From NCBI GenBank assembly GCA_052117325.1, contig JBQKJJ010000014.1: a stretch of DNA of 64,000 bases; one strand, written 5' to 3'. The DNA comes from CAG-964 sp902789345. GTDB lineage: Bacteria; Bacillota; Clostridia; Oscillospirales; Acutalibacteraceae. The notes under the pieces are model-generated. The model did not search any database and was not told the DNA's origin. It was given only the letters and a program-made list of their open reading frames with translations. Positions 7,888 through 15,973 of the stretch are shown piece by piece (position 1 is the first letter of the stretch; every line of letters starts with the position of its first letter). Position numbers and translations under genes: made by a program.

Positions 7888-7943
7888 GATTTTATCATAA
7901 TAGTTGTTATTTTCGCCTTCGGATACCATCACTTATTATGTAC

Positions 7944-7973
7944 GGAAGAGGAGTCCTGTTTGACTCCTCTTCC
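7944..7973 (-). terminator. Hairpin after the RecD2-like fragment
   Basis: Perfect 12-bp arms GGAAGAGGAGTC (7944-7955) and GACTCCTCTTCC (7962-7973) with a 6-nt loop, directly after the minus-strand stop at 7975. No strong T-run follows, so it may be a stability or termination hairpin. Confidence 0.5.
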
Positions 7974-7974
7974 A

Positions 7975-8268
7975 TTATACTGCTTTTTGTTCTGATACTT
8001 TTAGTCTGTCACACAATGCTGTATTGCGCTTTAATCCCTGGATATTGCGAATGGCATATTCAAGAGCATCTCTATCTCCCACAAATATCAGCTTCTGTCT
8101 TGCACGCGTCATTGCCGTGTAAAGCAAATTCTGCGTCAAAAGAACAGAATGGTAGTTTGTTATGGGAATGATTACAATCGGAAACTGATCGCCCTGGCTC
8201 TTATGCACGGTAATAAACCCATTATCCGTACTATGAAATGTGCGACTGACTTTACCTTTAATTTTCAC
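7975..8268 (-). pseudogene. RecD2-like helicase with internal deletion
   Basis: The first 18 residues (MKIKGKVSRTFHSTDNGF) match the very N-terminus of RecD2-like SF1 helicases of Tn1549-type elements. The next residues jump straight to the C-terminal motifs: ITVHKSQGDQFPIVII (motif V) and LLYTAMTRARQKLIFVGD (motif VI). About 600 intervening residues, including Walker A and B, are missing while the frame is kept. The GTG start at 8268 has a perfect AAGGAGG. A 97-residue product could be made but cannot be a helicase. Confidence 0.7.
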
Positions 8269-8271
8269 AAT

Positions 8272-8327
8272 AAATGCCTCCTTACTAATTTGCAGATTTA
8301 CACAAACAAATTAGTGGGAGGCATTTT
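8272..8327. repeat. Long hairpin that includes the ribosome site of the RecD2 remnant
   Basis: AAATGCCTCC-TACTAATTTG (8272-8292) pairs with CAAATTAGT-GGAGGCATTTT (8307-8327), with 2-3 unpaired bases. On the minus strand the 3' arm contains AAGGAGG of the downstream ORF, so the stem could hide that site; on the plus strand a T-run follows, so it could also terminate. Confidence 0.55.
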
Positions 8328-8385
8328 TTAATGCAAGTAAATAACGTTATAGAATTGTTGCAATAAGTTCAACGGCTTCCTCTGC

Positions 8386-8577
8386 ACCCTAAGCAATCTC
8401 TGCAAGTTCGGACGCATCAATATCCACCTCAAAGTTCGCTTCAGGTTCGATGGATTCTTCCATAACATCCTCGCTATCCATTGAGGTGTCCGTTTCCGGT
8501 TCTTTGACATAGGCTGTGTCCGGTTCGATATCAATTGTTTCTGCATCCTCCCCATGTGTCGTTAGTTTTGTTATTCA
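8386..8577 (-). pseudogene. Small acidic mobile-element protein, frameshifted
   Basis: ATG at about 8577 (MNNKTNDTW, with a GGAGG site upstream) runs for 15 codons to a stop. Removing one G from the GGGG near 8553 restores a frame that continues EDAETIDIEPDTAYVKEPE through a very acidic stretch to VDIDASELAEIA and TAG at about 8388. Beyond that stop the same frame reads GAEEAVELIATIL. The acidic composition and the neighbours fit an accessory gene of the decayed conjugative element. The family is not recognised. Confidence 0.4.
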
Positions 8578-8691
8578 TCTAATGTCCTCCGTTTCGTTTG
8601 AGTCTATGCGGTTGGTAGCCACTTATACTCTATCAAAACGGAGCTTTTTCTGTCAATATCTACTTATTCTGACACTAAAGTCCGTCCATTT

Positions 8692-8717
8692 CACCTGCAT
8701 TGCGGGTGGTTTTTTTA
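8692..8717 (+). terminator. Plus-strand terminator
   Basis: CACC, loop TGCATTGC, GGGTGG, then TTTTTTT. No intact plus-strand gene precedes it, so its transcript has probably been lost with the deleted element. Confidence 0.6.
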
Positions 8718-8730
8718 TACCTGTATAGCA

Positions 8731-8760
8731 AAATGCCCGCCTGTTGCCAAGCGAGCATTT
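8731..8760 (-). terminator. Terminator after the DUF4143 fragment
   Basis: AAATGCCCGC (8731-8740) pairs with GCGAGCATTT (8751-8760), one mismatch; TTTT follows on the minus strand. It is 15 bp after the stop at 8775. Confidence 0.6.
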
Positions 8761-8774
8761 CACGATTCTGTTAT

Positions 8775-8993
8775 TTAATATTCAGAGCTTAACAGGAAGT
8801 CAGCTATGTGCATTGTCATTATGCCCTCGTAGTTTCCTCCTGAGAACTCATCCGTTGTGAGAACATATTTGAGGTAGTTGTCGTGAATCTCCAACAAACG
8901 GTCATATTCCCGTTTTTCCGTTTTCGGAGAACGAAGCTCCTGCGTTACCTGCACATAGAGCTTTTCATTTTGCCGTACTGCAACCCTCATCAA
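8775..8993 (-). pseudogene. C-terminal tail of a second AAA/DUF4143 ATPase
   Basis: The 72 codons contain NEKLYVQVTQELRSPKTEKR, EYDRLLEIHDNYLKYVL and a GGNYEGIMTMHIADFLL ending. This is the characteristic C-terminus of the DUF4143 domain (QVTYLL-..-R-..-L..I-DNYPKYVL). The ATPase domain is absent; upstream sequence in the same frame has a stop 7 codons before the start. It is a relic distinct from the intact copy at 6469-7758, since the C-terminal sequences differ. Confidence 0.7.
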
Positions 8994-9003
8994 AAATCAA
9001 TCT

Positions 9004-9028
9004 GTTTTGCGGTTATAAACCGCAAAAC
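9004..9028. repeat. Perfect 11-bp inverted repeat
   Basis: GTTTTGCGGTT (9004-9014) and AACCGCAAAAC (9018-9028) with a 3-nt ATA centre. It lies at the border between mobile debris and ordinary chromosome. It is not followed by a T-run; it could be a protein-binding or recombination site. The rest of 8994-9177 shows nothing further. Confidence 0.5.
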
Positions 9029-9177
9029 TTTTCGACAATTTATCAAACTGCGGATTGCTCACTGTAAGGCGGGGTACTTAACCCTCGCCCGATTTGGTTG
9101 TCAAAGGCTGAATTAACAAGCATATCTGAATTTTTAAGTATTTTTTGCAGTAATATTATTTAAAATCAAGAAAACGC

Positions 9178-10086
9178 TTAGCCCTCGGCTATGGTATATT
9201 TTTTCAGTGCGGATATATACCCGGCGGCAAGCTCGCTTGGCAAGCATTTTTGGTGCATTACATAGCCTATGTGCATATCGCCGTCGGCGGCAAGCTCCAG
9301 AGCTACTATGTCCTTGCCGTTTAGCCCCTCGTCTATTACACCGCTGCACACGGTGTAACCGTTTAAGCCTATTAATAAATTAAAAAGGGTGGCCCTGTCA
9401 CGAACACGAATGTTCTTTTTACCTGCAATGTCGCAGAAAATTTCCTCTGAATAATAAAAGGAATTATGCTCGCCTTGCTCGAAAGAAAGGTATGGGTACG
9501 GTGCAAGCTCCTGCAGTGAAACCGATTTTTTCTTTGCCAAAGGGTTTTTACGGCTGATAAATATGTGGGGCTTTGCCACAAAAAGCTCGGTAAACTTTAA
9601 GTCTTTTGCTTTCATTATTTTTTGCAGTACGGCTTTGTTGAAGCTGTTAAAGTACAGCACACCTATTTCGCTTTTCATTCTTGAAACATCGTCTATAATT
9701 TCATAGGTTTGCGTTTCTCGCAGTGAAAAATCATACTCTGCCTCACCGTACTGCTTAATAAGGTCTACAAAGGCATTTACGGCAAAGGAATAGTGCTGTG
9801 TAGAAACACAAAAGCTTCGGCTTCGGCTTGTGCCTTTTTTGTAGGTATCTTCAAGCAGACTTGCCTGTTCAAGCACCTGTCTTGCATACCCTAAGAAAAT
9901 TTCACCCTCTTTTGACACCTCTACTCCCTTATTTGTTCGGTCAAATATAGTTATATTCATTTCTCTTTCAAGCTCTTTAATTGCACCCGTAAGACTGGGC
10001 TGTGAAATAAAAAGCTCCTTTGCCGCCTCTGTAATGCTTCCCTTTTGTGCCGCAAGCACGCAGTATTTTAGCTGTTGTAATGTCAT
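9178..10086 (-). CDS. LysR-family transcriptional regulator
   Basis: 302 residues. Residues 1-60 form the winged helix-turn-helix (MTLQQLKYCVLAAQKGSIT, then EAAKELFISQPSLTGAIKEL); the linker helix follows to about 90, and the rest is the periplasmic-binding-protein-like effector domain. The subgroup is CysB/CbbR-like. No divergent target gene starts nearby on the plus strand: the 770 bp to its right hold only a TetR remnant before the MATE gene. The regulon is therefore unknown, and autoregulation is the usual expectation. The ATG at 10086 opens at the canonical MTLQQL start. Confidence 0.92.
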   Translation of the reverse strand: MTLQQLKYCVLAAQKGSITEAAKELFISQPSLTGAIKELEREMNITIFDRTNKGVEVSKEGEIFLGYARQVLEQASLLEDTYKKGTSRSRSFCVSTQHYSFAVNAFVDLIKQYGEAEYDFSLRETQTYEIIDDVSRMKSEIGVLYFNSFNKAVLQKIMKAKDLKFTELFVAKPHIFISRKNPLAKKKSVSLQELAPYPYLSFEQGEHNSFYYSEEIFCDIAGKKNIRVRDRATLFNLLIGLNGYTVCSGVIDEGLNGKDIVALELAADGDMHIGYVMHQKCLPSELAAGYISALKKYTIAEG

Positions 10087-10384
10087 TGCAGTAGCCCCCG
10101 ATAATTTTATATTATGTTTAATTATAGCATACTAAATAGTCGGTGCAAGACTTTTTATTAGTAGGACAACATCGCAATACTTATTTTGCGTTAATAAGCC
10201 GGCTCTCTTCTTACAATTTGTGCTGTAAAGGCTCTGTTTTACTTTGCAATAATTTAATAAGAATTATTCTAAAACAACCCTTTATCTATGTGCACAGTTC
10301 CATAGCTGTACTCACTTCCTTAAAAAATATTGTATAATATTAGCTATCGAAAGCTAACTAATATGCAAAAATTATAGCTTACTA

Positions 10385-10600
10385 CTACCACATAATCTTT
10401 TGCCAACCTGCCGTATAAACATCGTTCAACTCATATATACTGCGTGCGTCGTTCAGCAGCATATTATAAATAATTATTTCAAAGTAGGCATTCATCAAAA
10501 CGCTCCCGTGATTACGCCGGCATTCTTTACAATGTTGCACAACGAAGCCGTACGGTACACTTTTTGAAAAAATTCCTCTGCTGTTATATTTTAATCATCA
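10385..10600 (-). pseudogene. TetR-family regulator remnant
   Basis: Two adjoining frames on the minus strand give the pieces. The right-hand one reads ITAEEFFQKVYRTASLCNIV then KNAGVITGAF, which is the TetR helix-turn-helix (F--GY--TS---I---AGVS-GAFY). The left-hand one, from ATG 10495, reads NAYFEIIIYNMLL then NDARSIYELNDVYTAGWQKIMW and stop at 10385. Most of the ligand-binding domain is deleted. A TetR gene divergent from a MATE pump is the classical arrangement for a repressor of that pump, so the pump may now be unregulated by it. The rest of 10087-10712 shows no gene. Confidence 0.6.
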
Positions 10601-10712
10601 AAGTACATTATTTTATAACCTGTTTATTACTAAAAGCCAAAATTTGTTTTAATTTATATACACTGTGTAAGATTATGTGCATATAACATTAAAAATAACT
10701 TTTATTTTATTC

Positions 10713-10742
10713 TTGACTGTATAAAAAATTTTGTGATATAAT
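10713..10742 (+). promoter_or_regulatory. Promoter of the MATE gene
   Basis: TTGACT (10713-10718), 18-nt spacer, TATAAT (10737-10742). Near-consensus SigA type, about 115 bp before the MATE start codon. Confidence 0.75.
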
Positions 10743-10777
10743 GAACCAATAAATAAAATATTTTATCTAGTGGCTAA

Positions 10778-10821
10778 AAAGCGTAAATCCAGATGAATTT
10801 GGATTTACGCTTTATTTTTTT
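10778..10821 (+). terminator. Leader terminator/attenuator ahead of the MATE gene
   Basis: AAAGCGTAAATCCA (10778-10791) and TGGATTTACGCTTT (10800-10813) form a perfect 14-bp stem with an 8-nt loop, followed by ATTTTTTT. It sits about 30 nt after the predicted transcription start and 36 nt before the MATE ATG. Transcripts must read through it to express the pump. Confidence 0.75.
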
Positions 10822-10856
10822 GCCATACTAAATTAACAGACAAGAGAGGTAAAAAT

Positions 10857-12242
10857 ATGGAAAAACATACAATTAACAAAATGTCAGAAATGCCTGTAAA
10901 CAAGCTTATGCTTACCATGGGCATACCAATGATACTGTCGATGATGTTGCAGGCATTGTACAATATTGTAGACAGTATTTTTGTAGGCGCCATGCCTCAC
11001 GACGGCGAGGCGGCGTTAAACGCACTTACCTTGGCTTTCCCGGTGCAAATGCTTATGGTAGCCGTAAGTATAGGTACAGGCGTAGGTACAAATGCACTGC
11101 TTTCAAAAACCCTTGGTCAAGGCAACAAGGACAAGGCTAACAAGGTAGCCGGCAATGGGGTGTTTTTAGCCACCGTAATATACATTGTATGCCTGTTATT
11201 TGGAGTTTTCGGTGCAAAATTTTACATATCTACCCAAACCACAGACCCGCTAATTTTTGATATGGCAGTTTCGTACCTTAGAATATGCTGTATACTGTCT
11301 ATAGGCGTTATATTCTTTTCAATTTATGAAAAGCTCTTGCAAAGTGTAGGCAACTCCCTTTATTCCACCATTGCACAGGTAACAGGGGCGGTGGTAAATA
11401 TTATACTTGACCCTATTATGATATACGGCTGGCTTGGACTGCCCGTTATGGGAGTAAAGGGTGCGGCATACGCAACGGTAATTGGACAAATAGCTTCATG
11501 GCTGTTGGCGCTGTTATTCCATATAAAAAAGGATAAAGATATAGAAAACCGCCTTAAATACACAAAGCCAAACATTAAAATCATAAAAGAAATATACGCC
11601 ATTGGCTTGCCTGCCATTATTGCACAAGCATTAATGTCTGTTATGACCTACGGACTTAACATTATTTTAAAATCCGTAAGCACTTCGGCTGTTACAGCCT
11701 ACGGCCTATACTATAAAATCCAGCAGTTTATACTTTTTGCCGCTTTTGGTTTAAGAGACGCCATAACACCTATTGTTTCATTTAACCACGGTATGCAAAA
11801 CAAAAAGAGAGTTACAGACGGCATAAAATACGGAATTATATACACCTGTGTAATTATGCTGCTGGGCACGATTCTTCTTGAGTGCTGTGCCGAAATACTG
11901 TCGGCAATGTTTGGTCTGTCATCAGAAACTGCGCAAATATGTACAGGTGCTATAAGAATTATCTCTACAAGCTTTATTTTTGCCGGACTGAATGTAGCCT
12001 TTCAGGGAATTTTCCAAGCCCTCGACAGCGGCTTAGAATCACTGGTTATATCAATATGCAGACAATTCTTATTTGTTATACCTGTTGCCTGGGGCTTTGC
12101 ACAGCTTGCAATAGGCAATCAAAGCTACATTAATCTTGTATGGTGCACATTTATAATAGCCGAGTGTGCAACCTTTGTTATAGGCTGTTTGTTTATGAAG
12201 CGAGTAAGCAAAAGAAAAATTCAAATTATAAAAGAGAGGTAA
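10857..12242 (+). CDS. MATE-family multidrug/Na+ efflux transporter
   Basis: 461 residues and 12 predicted membrane helices in two pseudo-symmetric halves. The MATE hallmarks are visible: the start MPVNKLMLTMGIPMILSMML, ALYNIVDSIFVG at about 34-45, ALNALTLAFPVQMLM, and in the second half AIGLPAIIAQALMSVM and AFGLRDAITPIVSFNHG. The family exports cationic drugs or metabolites in exchange for Na+ or H+. The ATG follows GAGAGG. The gene is preceded by a strong promoter and leader terminator, and is followed after 5 bp by a cytidylate-kinase-like gene, so the two are co-transcribed. Confidence 0.93.
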   Translation: MEKHTINKMSEMPVNKLMLTMGIPMILSMMLQALYNIVDSIFVGAMPHDGEAALNALTLAFPVQMLMVAVSIGTGVGTNALLSKTLGQGNKDKANKVAGNGVFLATVIYIVCLLFGVFGAKFYISTQTTDPLIFDMAVSYLRICCILSIGVIFFSIYEKLLQSVGNSLYSTIAQVTGAVVNIILDPIMIYGWLGLPVMGVKGAAYATVIGQIASWLLALLFHIKKDKDIENRLKYTKPNIKIIKEIYAIGLPAIIAQALMSVMTYGLNIILKSVSTSAVTAYGLYYKIQQFILFAAFGLRDAITPIVSFNHGMQNKKRVTDGIKYGIIYTCVIMLLGTILLECCAEILSAMFGLSSETAQICTGAIRIISTSFIFAGLNVAFQGIFQALDSGLESLVISICRQFLFVIPVAWGFAQLAIGNQSYINLVWCTFIIAECATFVIGCLFMKRVSKRKIQIIKER

Positions 12243-12247
12243 CAGCT

Positions 12248-12843
12248 ATGAATACAGTAATTACAATAAGCAGAGAGTTTGGCAGCGGCGGTCACTGCAT
12301 AGGCGAACAGCTTGCAAAAAACTTTCTATTCCATTTTATGATAAGGAAATAATAATGCATATTTCAGAAGAAACGGGCTTTTCTGCCGATTATGTTCAGG
12401 AAAAAAGCGAATATGCCCCAAACAAAAGCATATTTGCATACGGATTAATAGCAAGGGACAACGCCGGGGTTTCATCAACAGACAAGATTATACAGGTGCA
12501 AACCGATATTATTAAAAGGCTTGCCCAAAAAGGCGACTGCATTATTATAGGTCGTTGTGCCGACTGTATATTAAAAGAAAACGCAAACTGCATAAATATA
12601 TTTATTCACGGTAACAAATCCGCAAAGTGCAGTCGTATAGAAAAGCTGTATAAAATATCTGAAAAAGACGCATTAAAGCTAATGAATGATATGGACAAAA
12701 AGCGCCGGCTAAATTACCAATACTGCACCGGCCAAAGCTGGGGCAATATAAAAAACTACACTATAACCCTTAACAGCAGTGAAATAGGCATTGAAACCTG
12801 CGTTGACATAATCTCAGCCCTATACAAGCTAAAAAAGCAATAA
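12248..12843 (+). pseudogene. Cytidylate-kinase-like protein, split by a frameshift
   Basis: ATG 12248 starts MNTVITISREFGSGGHCIGE, the P-loop start of the Cytidylate_kin2 family, but the frame ends at 12352. The continuation lies in the next frame (KLSIPFYDKEIIMHISEETG onward, to 12843). It includes GRCADCILKENANCINIFIH, the lid region and NYQYCTGQSWGNIKNYTITLNS. A seventh A in the six-A run at about 12318-12323 would restore one ~198-aa protein. This group looks like a nucleotide kinase, but its substrate is unestablished. It sits directly behind the MATE gene; two further paralogues occur in this window. Confidence 0.75.
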
Positions 12844-12879
12844 AAGCACTGCACGCCTTTATGCATATTCTGACCTAAA

Positions 12880-12932
12880 AGGCAGACGGCTATCTGATAA
12901 ATTTCGTAAAGATAGCCGTCTGCCTATATTTT
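12880..12932. terminator. Bidirectional terminator
   Basis: Perfect 16-bp arms AGGCAGACGGCTATCT (12880-12895) and AGATAGCCGTCTGCCT (12910-12925), with T-rich tails on the plus side (ATATTTTTATTT). It separates the convergent MATE/kinase unit and the antiporter. Confidence 0.85.
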
Positions 12933-12963
12933 TATTTAGTTATAGGGTGTAATTTTATAAAGC

Positions 12964-14559
12964 CTACGGCTGATTCATAATAAGGACATCGTCCTCCCTA
13001 ACAACCGTACTTCCTGTAGGGATAACAACCTTTTCGTTACGCTTAATAAGAATAACCAGCTTGTCGGAACCAAATTTAATATCCGATAAACTCTTTCCAA
13101 GCCATTTATTGTCGGCATCAATTCTTATTTCTGTTAAGTAGCCCTCAAACTCCTTATCAAGTGACGGCCCGCTTACAATAACATTGTCGTCCTGCATAAT
13201 AACTGTGTCGCCCTTTGGAACAATTTGAGCACCGTTTCTTATAATCAGCGCTACAAGTACATTTGGCAAAAGGTCAATATCCTTTAGTGCTTTGTCCCTC
13301 CATGGGTGGCTGTGCCCTATTTTCAGCTTTAAAAACTGTACGGGCACTTCGTCGGCATAGTCGTTAAAGGTTTTCATAACATCGCTGTTGTTGTCAATCA
13401 TATTCAGCTTATTGGATATAAACGGAATAAGCGTTCCCTGCAATGAAATTGAAAACAGCACTATAAAGAACACTACATGGAAAACATCGTTCTTAATATA
13501 CGCCGGACTTACCATAGCCATTATGGCAAATACTATAGACGCCGCTCCTCTTAACCCGGACCACGAAACTAAAAGCTGCTGTTTTAACGGACATTTAAAC
13601 GGTGTAAGTATAGCAAAAACCGAGATAGGCCTTGCTATAAAGGTTAAGAACAACGCAATAGCCAATGCCGGCAGTACAATCTGCGGCAACTGTGACGGGA
13701 ACGCCAAAAGTCCCAGCAAAAAGAATATAAGTATCTGCATAAGCCCGGTAATTCCGTCAAAGAAATTAACAAGCTTTTTCTTGCTTTTAAAGGACTTGTT
13801 GCCCAGTATTAAACCTGTAATATATGTACTTAAATATCCGTTTCCGCCTATTGCAGAGGACAGCGCATAAGACACTAACGCCATACTGAACACAAGAATA
13901 GACTCAAAGCCGTCATTGTTGAATTTTACTTTGGTTAAAATAAAATGGCTTATAAGCGCCATAACCACACCAATAACAGCGCCGTAAACAATTTGAGCAA
14001 AAATCATATATACAATATGAGCGCCGCTTGCCTCGCCGTTCATAAGTGAAAGCACAATAACCGTAAGCATATATGAGCAAGGGTCGTTACTGCCGCTTTC
14101 TACCTCTAAAAGTGAGGCTGTGTTGTACTTTAAATTAAGCCTTTTTGAACGCAGTATAGAAAACACCGAGGCTGCGTCGGTAGAGCTGACAACAGCACCT
14201 ATTAAAAAGCTTTCCAAAAGCCCAAAGCCCAATACAAAATGGCAAAATACACCGGTAATTGCCGCTGTAAGCAATACACCTACTGTAGAAAGCATTACCG
14301 CTTTTACAGCCACTGTCTTTGCCTTCTGCCAGTTTGTGCCAAAGCCGCCATAGAACATTATAAAAATAAGCGCTATAGAGCATATCTGTTCTGCAATAGA
14401 GTAGTTGTCAAACTGAATTTTAAATACTCCGTCAGAGCCGAATACCATGCCTAAAAATATAAACACAAGCAGTGTAGGCACACCCAGCTTTGCCGAAAAT
14501 TTACTGGCTAAAAGACAAACTAAAATTACACCTGCTACCAGTAGCAGGTCTATTGTCAT
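12964..14559 (-). CDS. nhaP2: K+/H+ antiporter (NhaP2/CvrA type)
   Basis: 531 residues from ATG 14559, chosen because GGGAGG is seven bases upstream; the ATG at 14565 is too close to it. Residues 1-385 form a CPA1-type antiporter domain with about 12 helices. Motifs include GVPTLLVFIFLGMVFGSDG, GAVVSSTDAASVFSIL (the ion-binding aspartate region, near 120-135) and LEVESGSNDPCSYML. The C-terminus carries two RCK_C/TrkA_C-like halves (about 400-470 and 475-530), which gate the transporter by ligand in this family. It exchanges cytoplasmic K+ (or other cations) for protons. Monocistronic: transcribed toward the bidirectional terminator and divergent from metE. Confidence 0.9.
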   Translation of the reverse strand: MTIDLLLVAGVILVCLLASKFSAKLGVPTLLVFIFLGMVFGSDGVFKIQFDNYSIAEQICSIALIFIMFYGGFGTNWQKAKTVAVKAVMLSTVGVLLTAAITGVFCHFVLGFGLLESFLIGAVVSSTDAASVFSILRSKRLNLKYNTASLLEVESGSNDPCSYMLTVIVLSLMNGEASGAHIVYMIFAQIVYGAVIGVVMALISHFILTKVKFNNDGFESILVFSMALVSYALSSAIGGNGYLSTYITGLILGNKSFKSKKKLVNFFDGITGLMQILIFFLLGLLAFPSQLPQIVLPALAIALFLTFIARPISVFAILTPFKCPLKQQLLVSWSGLRGAASIVFAIMAMVSPAYIKNDVFHVVFFIVLFSISLQGTLIPFISNKLNMIDNNSDVMKTFNDYADEVPVQFLKLKIGHSHPWRDKALKDIDLLPNVLVALIIRNGAQIVPKGDTVIMQDDNVIVSGPSLDKEFEGYLTEIRIDADNKWLGKSLSDIKFGSDKLVILIKRNEKVVIPTGSTVVREDDVLIMNQP

Positions 14560-14647
14560 TAGCATACCTCCCTTTTAAGCTTATTAATACGGAATTATAA
14601 AAATCACCGAAAGCAAGCCGTGTTTTACATTAAGTAACAGCTTACCT

Positions 14648-15973
14648 ATGGTATATTATAACATATTTTACATTTCACTGCTTCACACCCCGTATACATT
14701 AAAGAACGAAACAAAGCTTACACAGGAGTACACAAAGCACTTTGCCTTTGCCGAGGAAAAGCTTTCAGAGCTTGCACAGCTAAAGGAGCTTTCAGAGCTT
14801 GACAGCTACGAAAGCTCACCTATCTTTGCCCACAACTCTGCACTGTTTAATGAAAGAGTAAACTGTGTGGACAAAGAGGTACAAAAAAGAGTAAGCGAAA
14901 TTAAGGGAAATGACTTTACCCGTTTGCCTGAATTTGCAGAAAGAGAAAAAATCCAGAAGGAAACCTTTAAACTTCCTCTATTCCCTACTACAACTATCGG
15001 TTCTTTCCCGCAAACACTCGATATAAAGAAAAACCGTACTGCCTTTAAAAAAGGCGAAATTACAGAAAAACAGTATGTAGAGTTTAACAAAAATAAAATT
15101 GCAGAATGTGTAAAGCTACAAGAGGAAATAGGACTTGATGTACTTGTACACGGCGAATATGAGCGTAACGATATGGTTGAATACTTTGGCGAACAGCTAA
15201 AGGGCTACCTGTTTACAGAAAAGGCTTGGGTACAGTCCTACGGCACACGCTGTGTAAAGCCGCCTATTATATGGGGCGATGTATCCCGTACAAAGCCTAT
15301 GACTGTTGACTGGTCTGTATATGCGCAAAGCCTTACTAAGAAGCCAATGAAGGGTATGCTGACAGGCCCTGTTACAATTCTTAACTGGTCATTCCCTCGT
15401 GAGGATATATCAATTAAGGAAAGCACATATCAAATAGCACTTGCTATTCGTGACGAGGTGCTTGACCTGGAGAAAAACGGCATTAAGATTATTCAGGTAG
15501 ACGAAGCAGCACTGCGTGAAAAGCTGCCTTTGCGTAAATCTGACTGGTACAGTGAGTATCTTGACTGGGCTATACCTGCATTCCGTTTGGTACACAGCGG
15601 CACAAAGTCTGAAACACAAATACACACACATATGTGCTACAGTGAATTTACAGATATTATTCCTGCCATTGACAATATGGACGCAGATGTTATTACCTTT
15701 GAGGCATCTCGTTCAGACCTGCTGATTCTTGACTCACTAAAGGAAAACAACTTTAAAACAGAGGTAGGTCCGGGCGTATATGATATACATTCACCAAGAG
15801 TTCCGTCTGTAGCTGAAATTAAATCCGCACTTGACAAAATGCTTACAAAAATAGACAAAACTAAGCTGTGGGTAAACCCTGACTGCGGACTAAAAACGAG
15901 AGGCACTGCCGAAACAACAGCAAGCCTTAAAAACCTTGTTGAGGCGGCAAAAGAATTGCGAAATGAAAACTAA
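14648..15973 (+). CDS. metE: Cobalamin-independent methionine synthase lacking its N-terminal domain
   Basis: 441 residues, whereas MetE is normally ~750. The reading frame begins inside the inter-domain linker (SLLHTPYTLKNETKL) and contains the whole C-terminal catalytic barrel. Seen are LPLFPTTTIGSFPQT, the zinc ligands in HTHMCYSEF (His and Cys), FEASRSDL (Glu) and WVNPDCGLKTRG (Cys), and the homocysteine region. The N-terminal half needed for folate binding in classical MetE is absent, and nothing upstream encodes it. The ATG has no good ribosome site. It either acts as a core MetE with another methyl donor, or is a remnant kept by its operon position; the 3' end overlaps metF by 11 bp. 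Confidence 0.85.
   Translation: MVYYNIFYISLLHTPYTLKNETKLTQEYTKHFAFAEEKLSELAQLKELSELDSYESSPIFAHNSALFNERVNCVDKEVQKRVSEIKGNDFTRLPEFAEREKIQKETFKLPLFPTTTIGSFPQTLDIKKNRTAFKKGEITEKQYVEFNKNKIAECVKLQEEIGLDVLVHGEYERNDMVEYFGEQLKGYLFTEKAWVQSYGTRCVKPPIIWGDVSRTKPMTVDWSVYAQSLTKKPMKGMLTGPVTILNWSFPREDISIKESTYQIALAIRDEVLDLEKNGIKIIQVDEAALREKLPLRKSDWYSEYLDWAIPAFRLVHSGTKSETQIHTHMCYSEFTDIIPAIDNMDADVITFEASRSDLLILDSLKENNFKTEVGPGVYDIHSPRVPSVAEIKSALDKMLTKIDKTKLWVNPDCGLKTRGTAETTASLKNLVEAAKELRNEN

Noticed and set aside
9004..9028. A dif/XerCD recombination site
   Set aside because: The palindrome lacks the 6-bp spacer and 11-bp XerC/XerD arm sequence patterns of Firmicutes dif sites.
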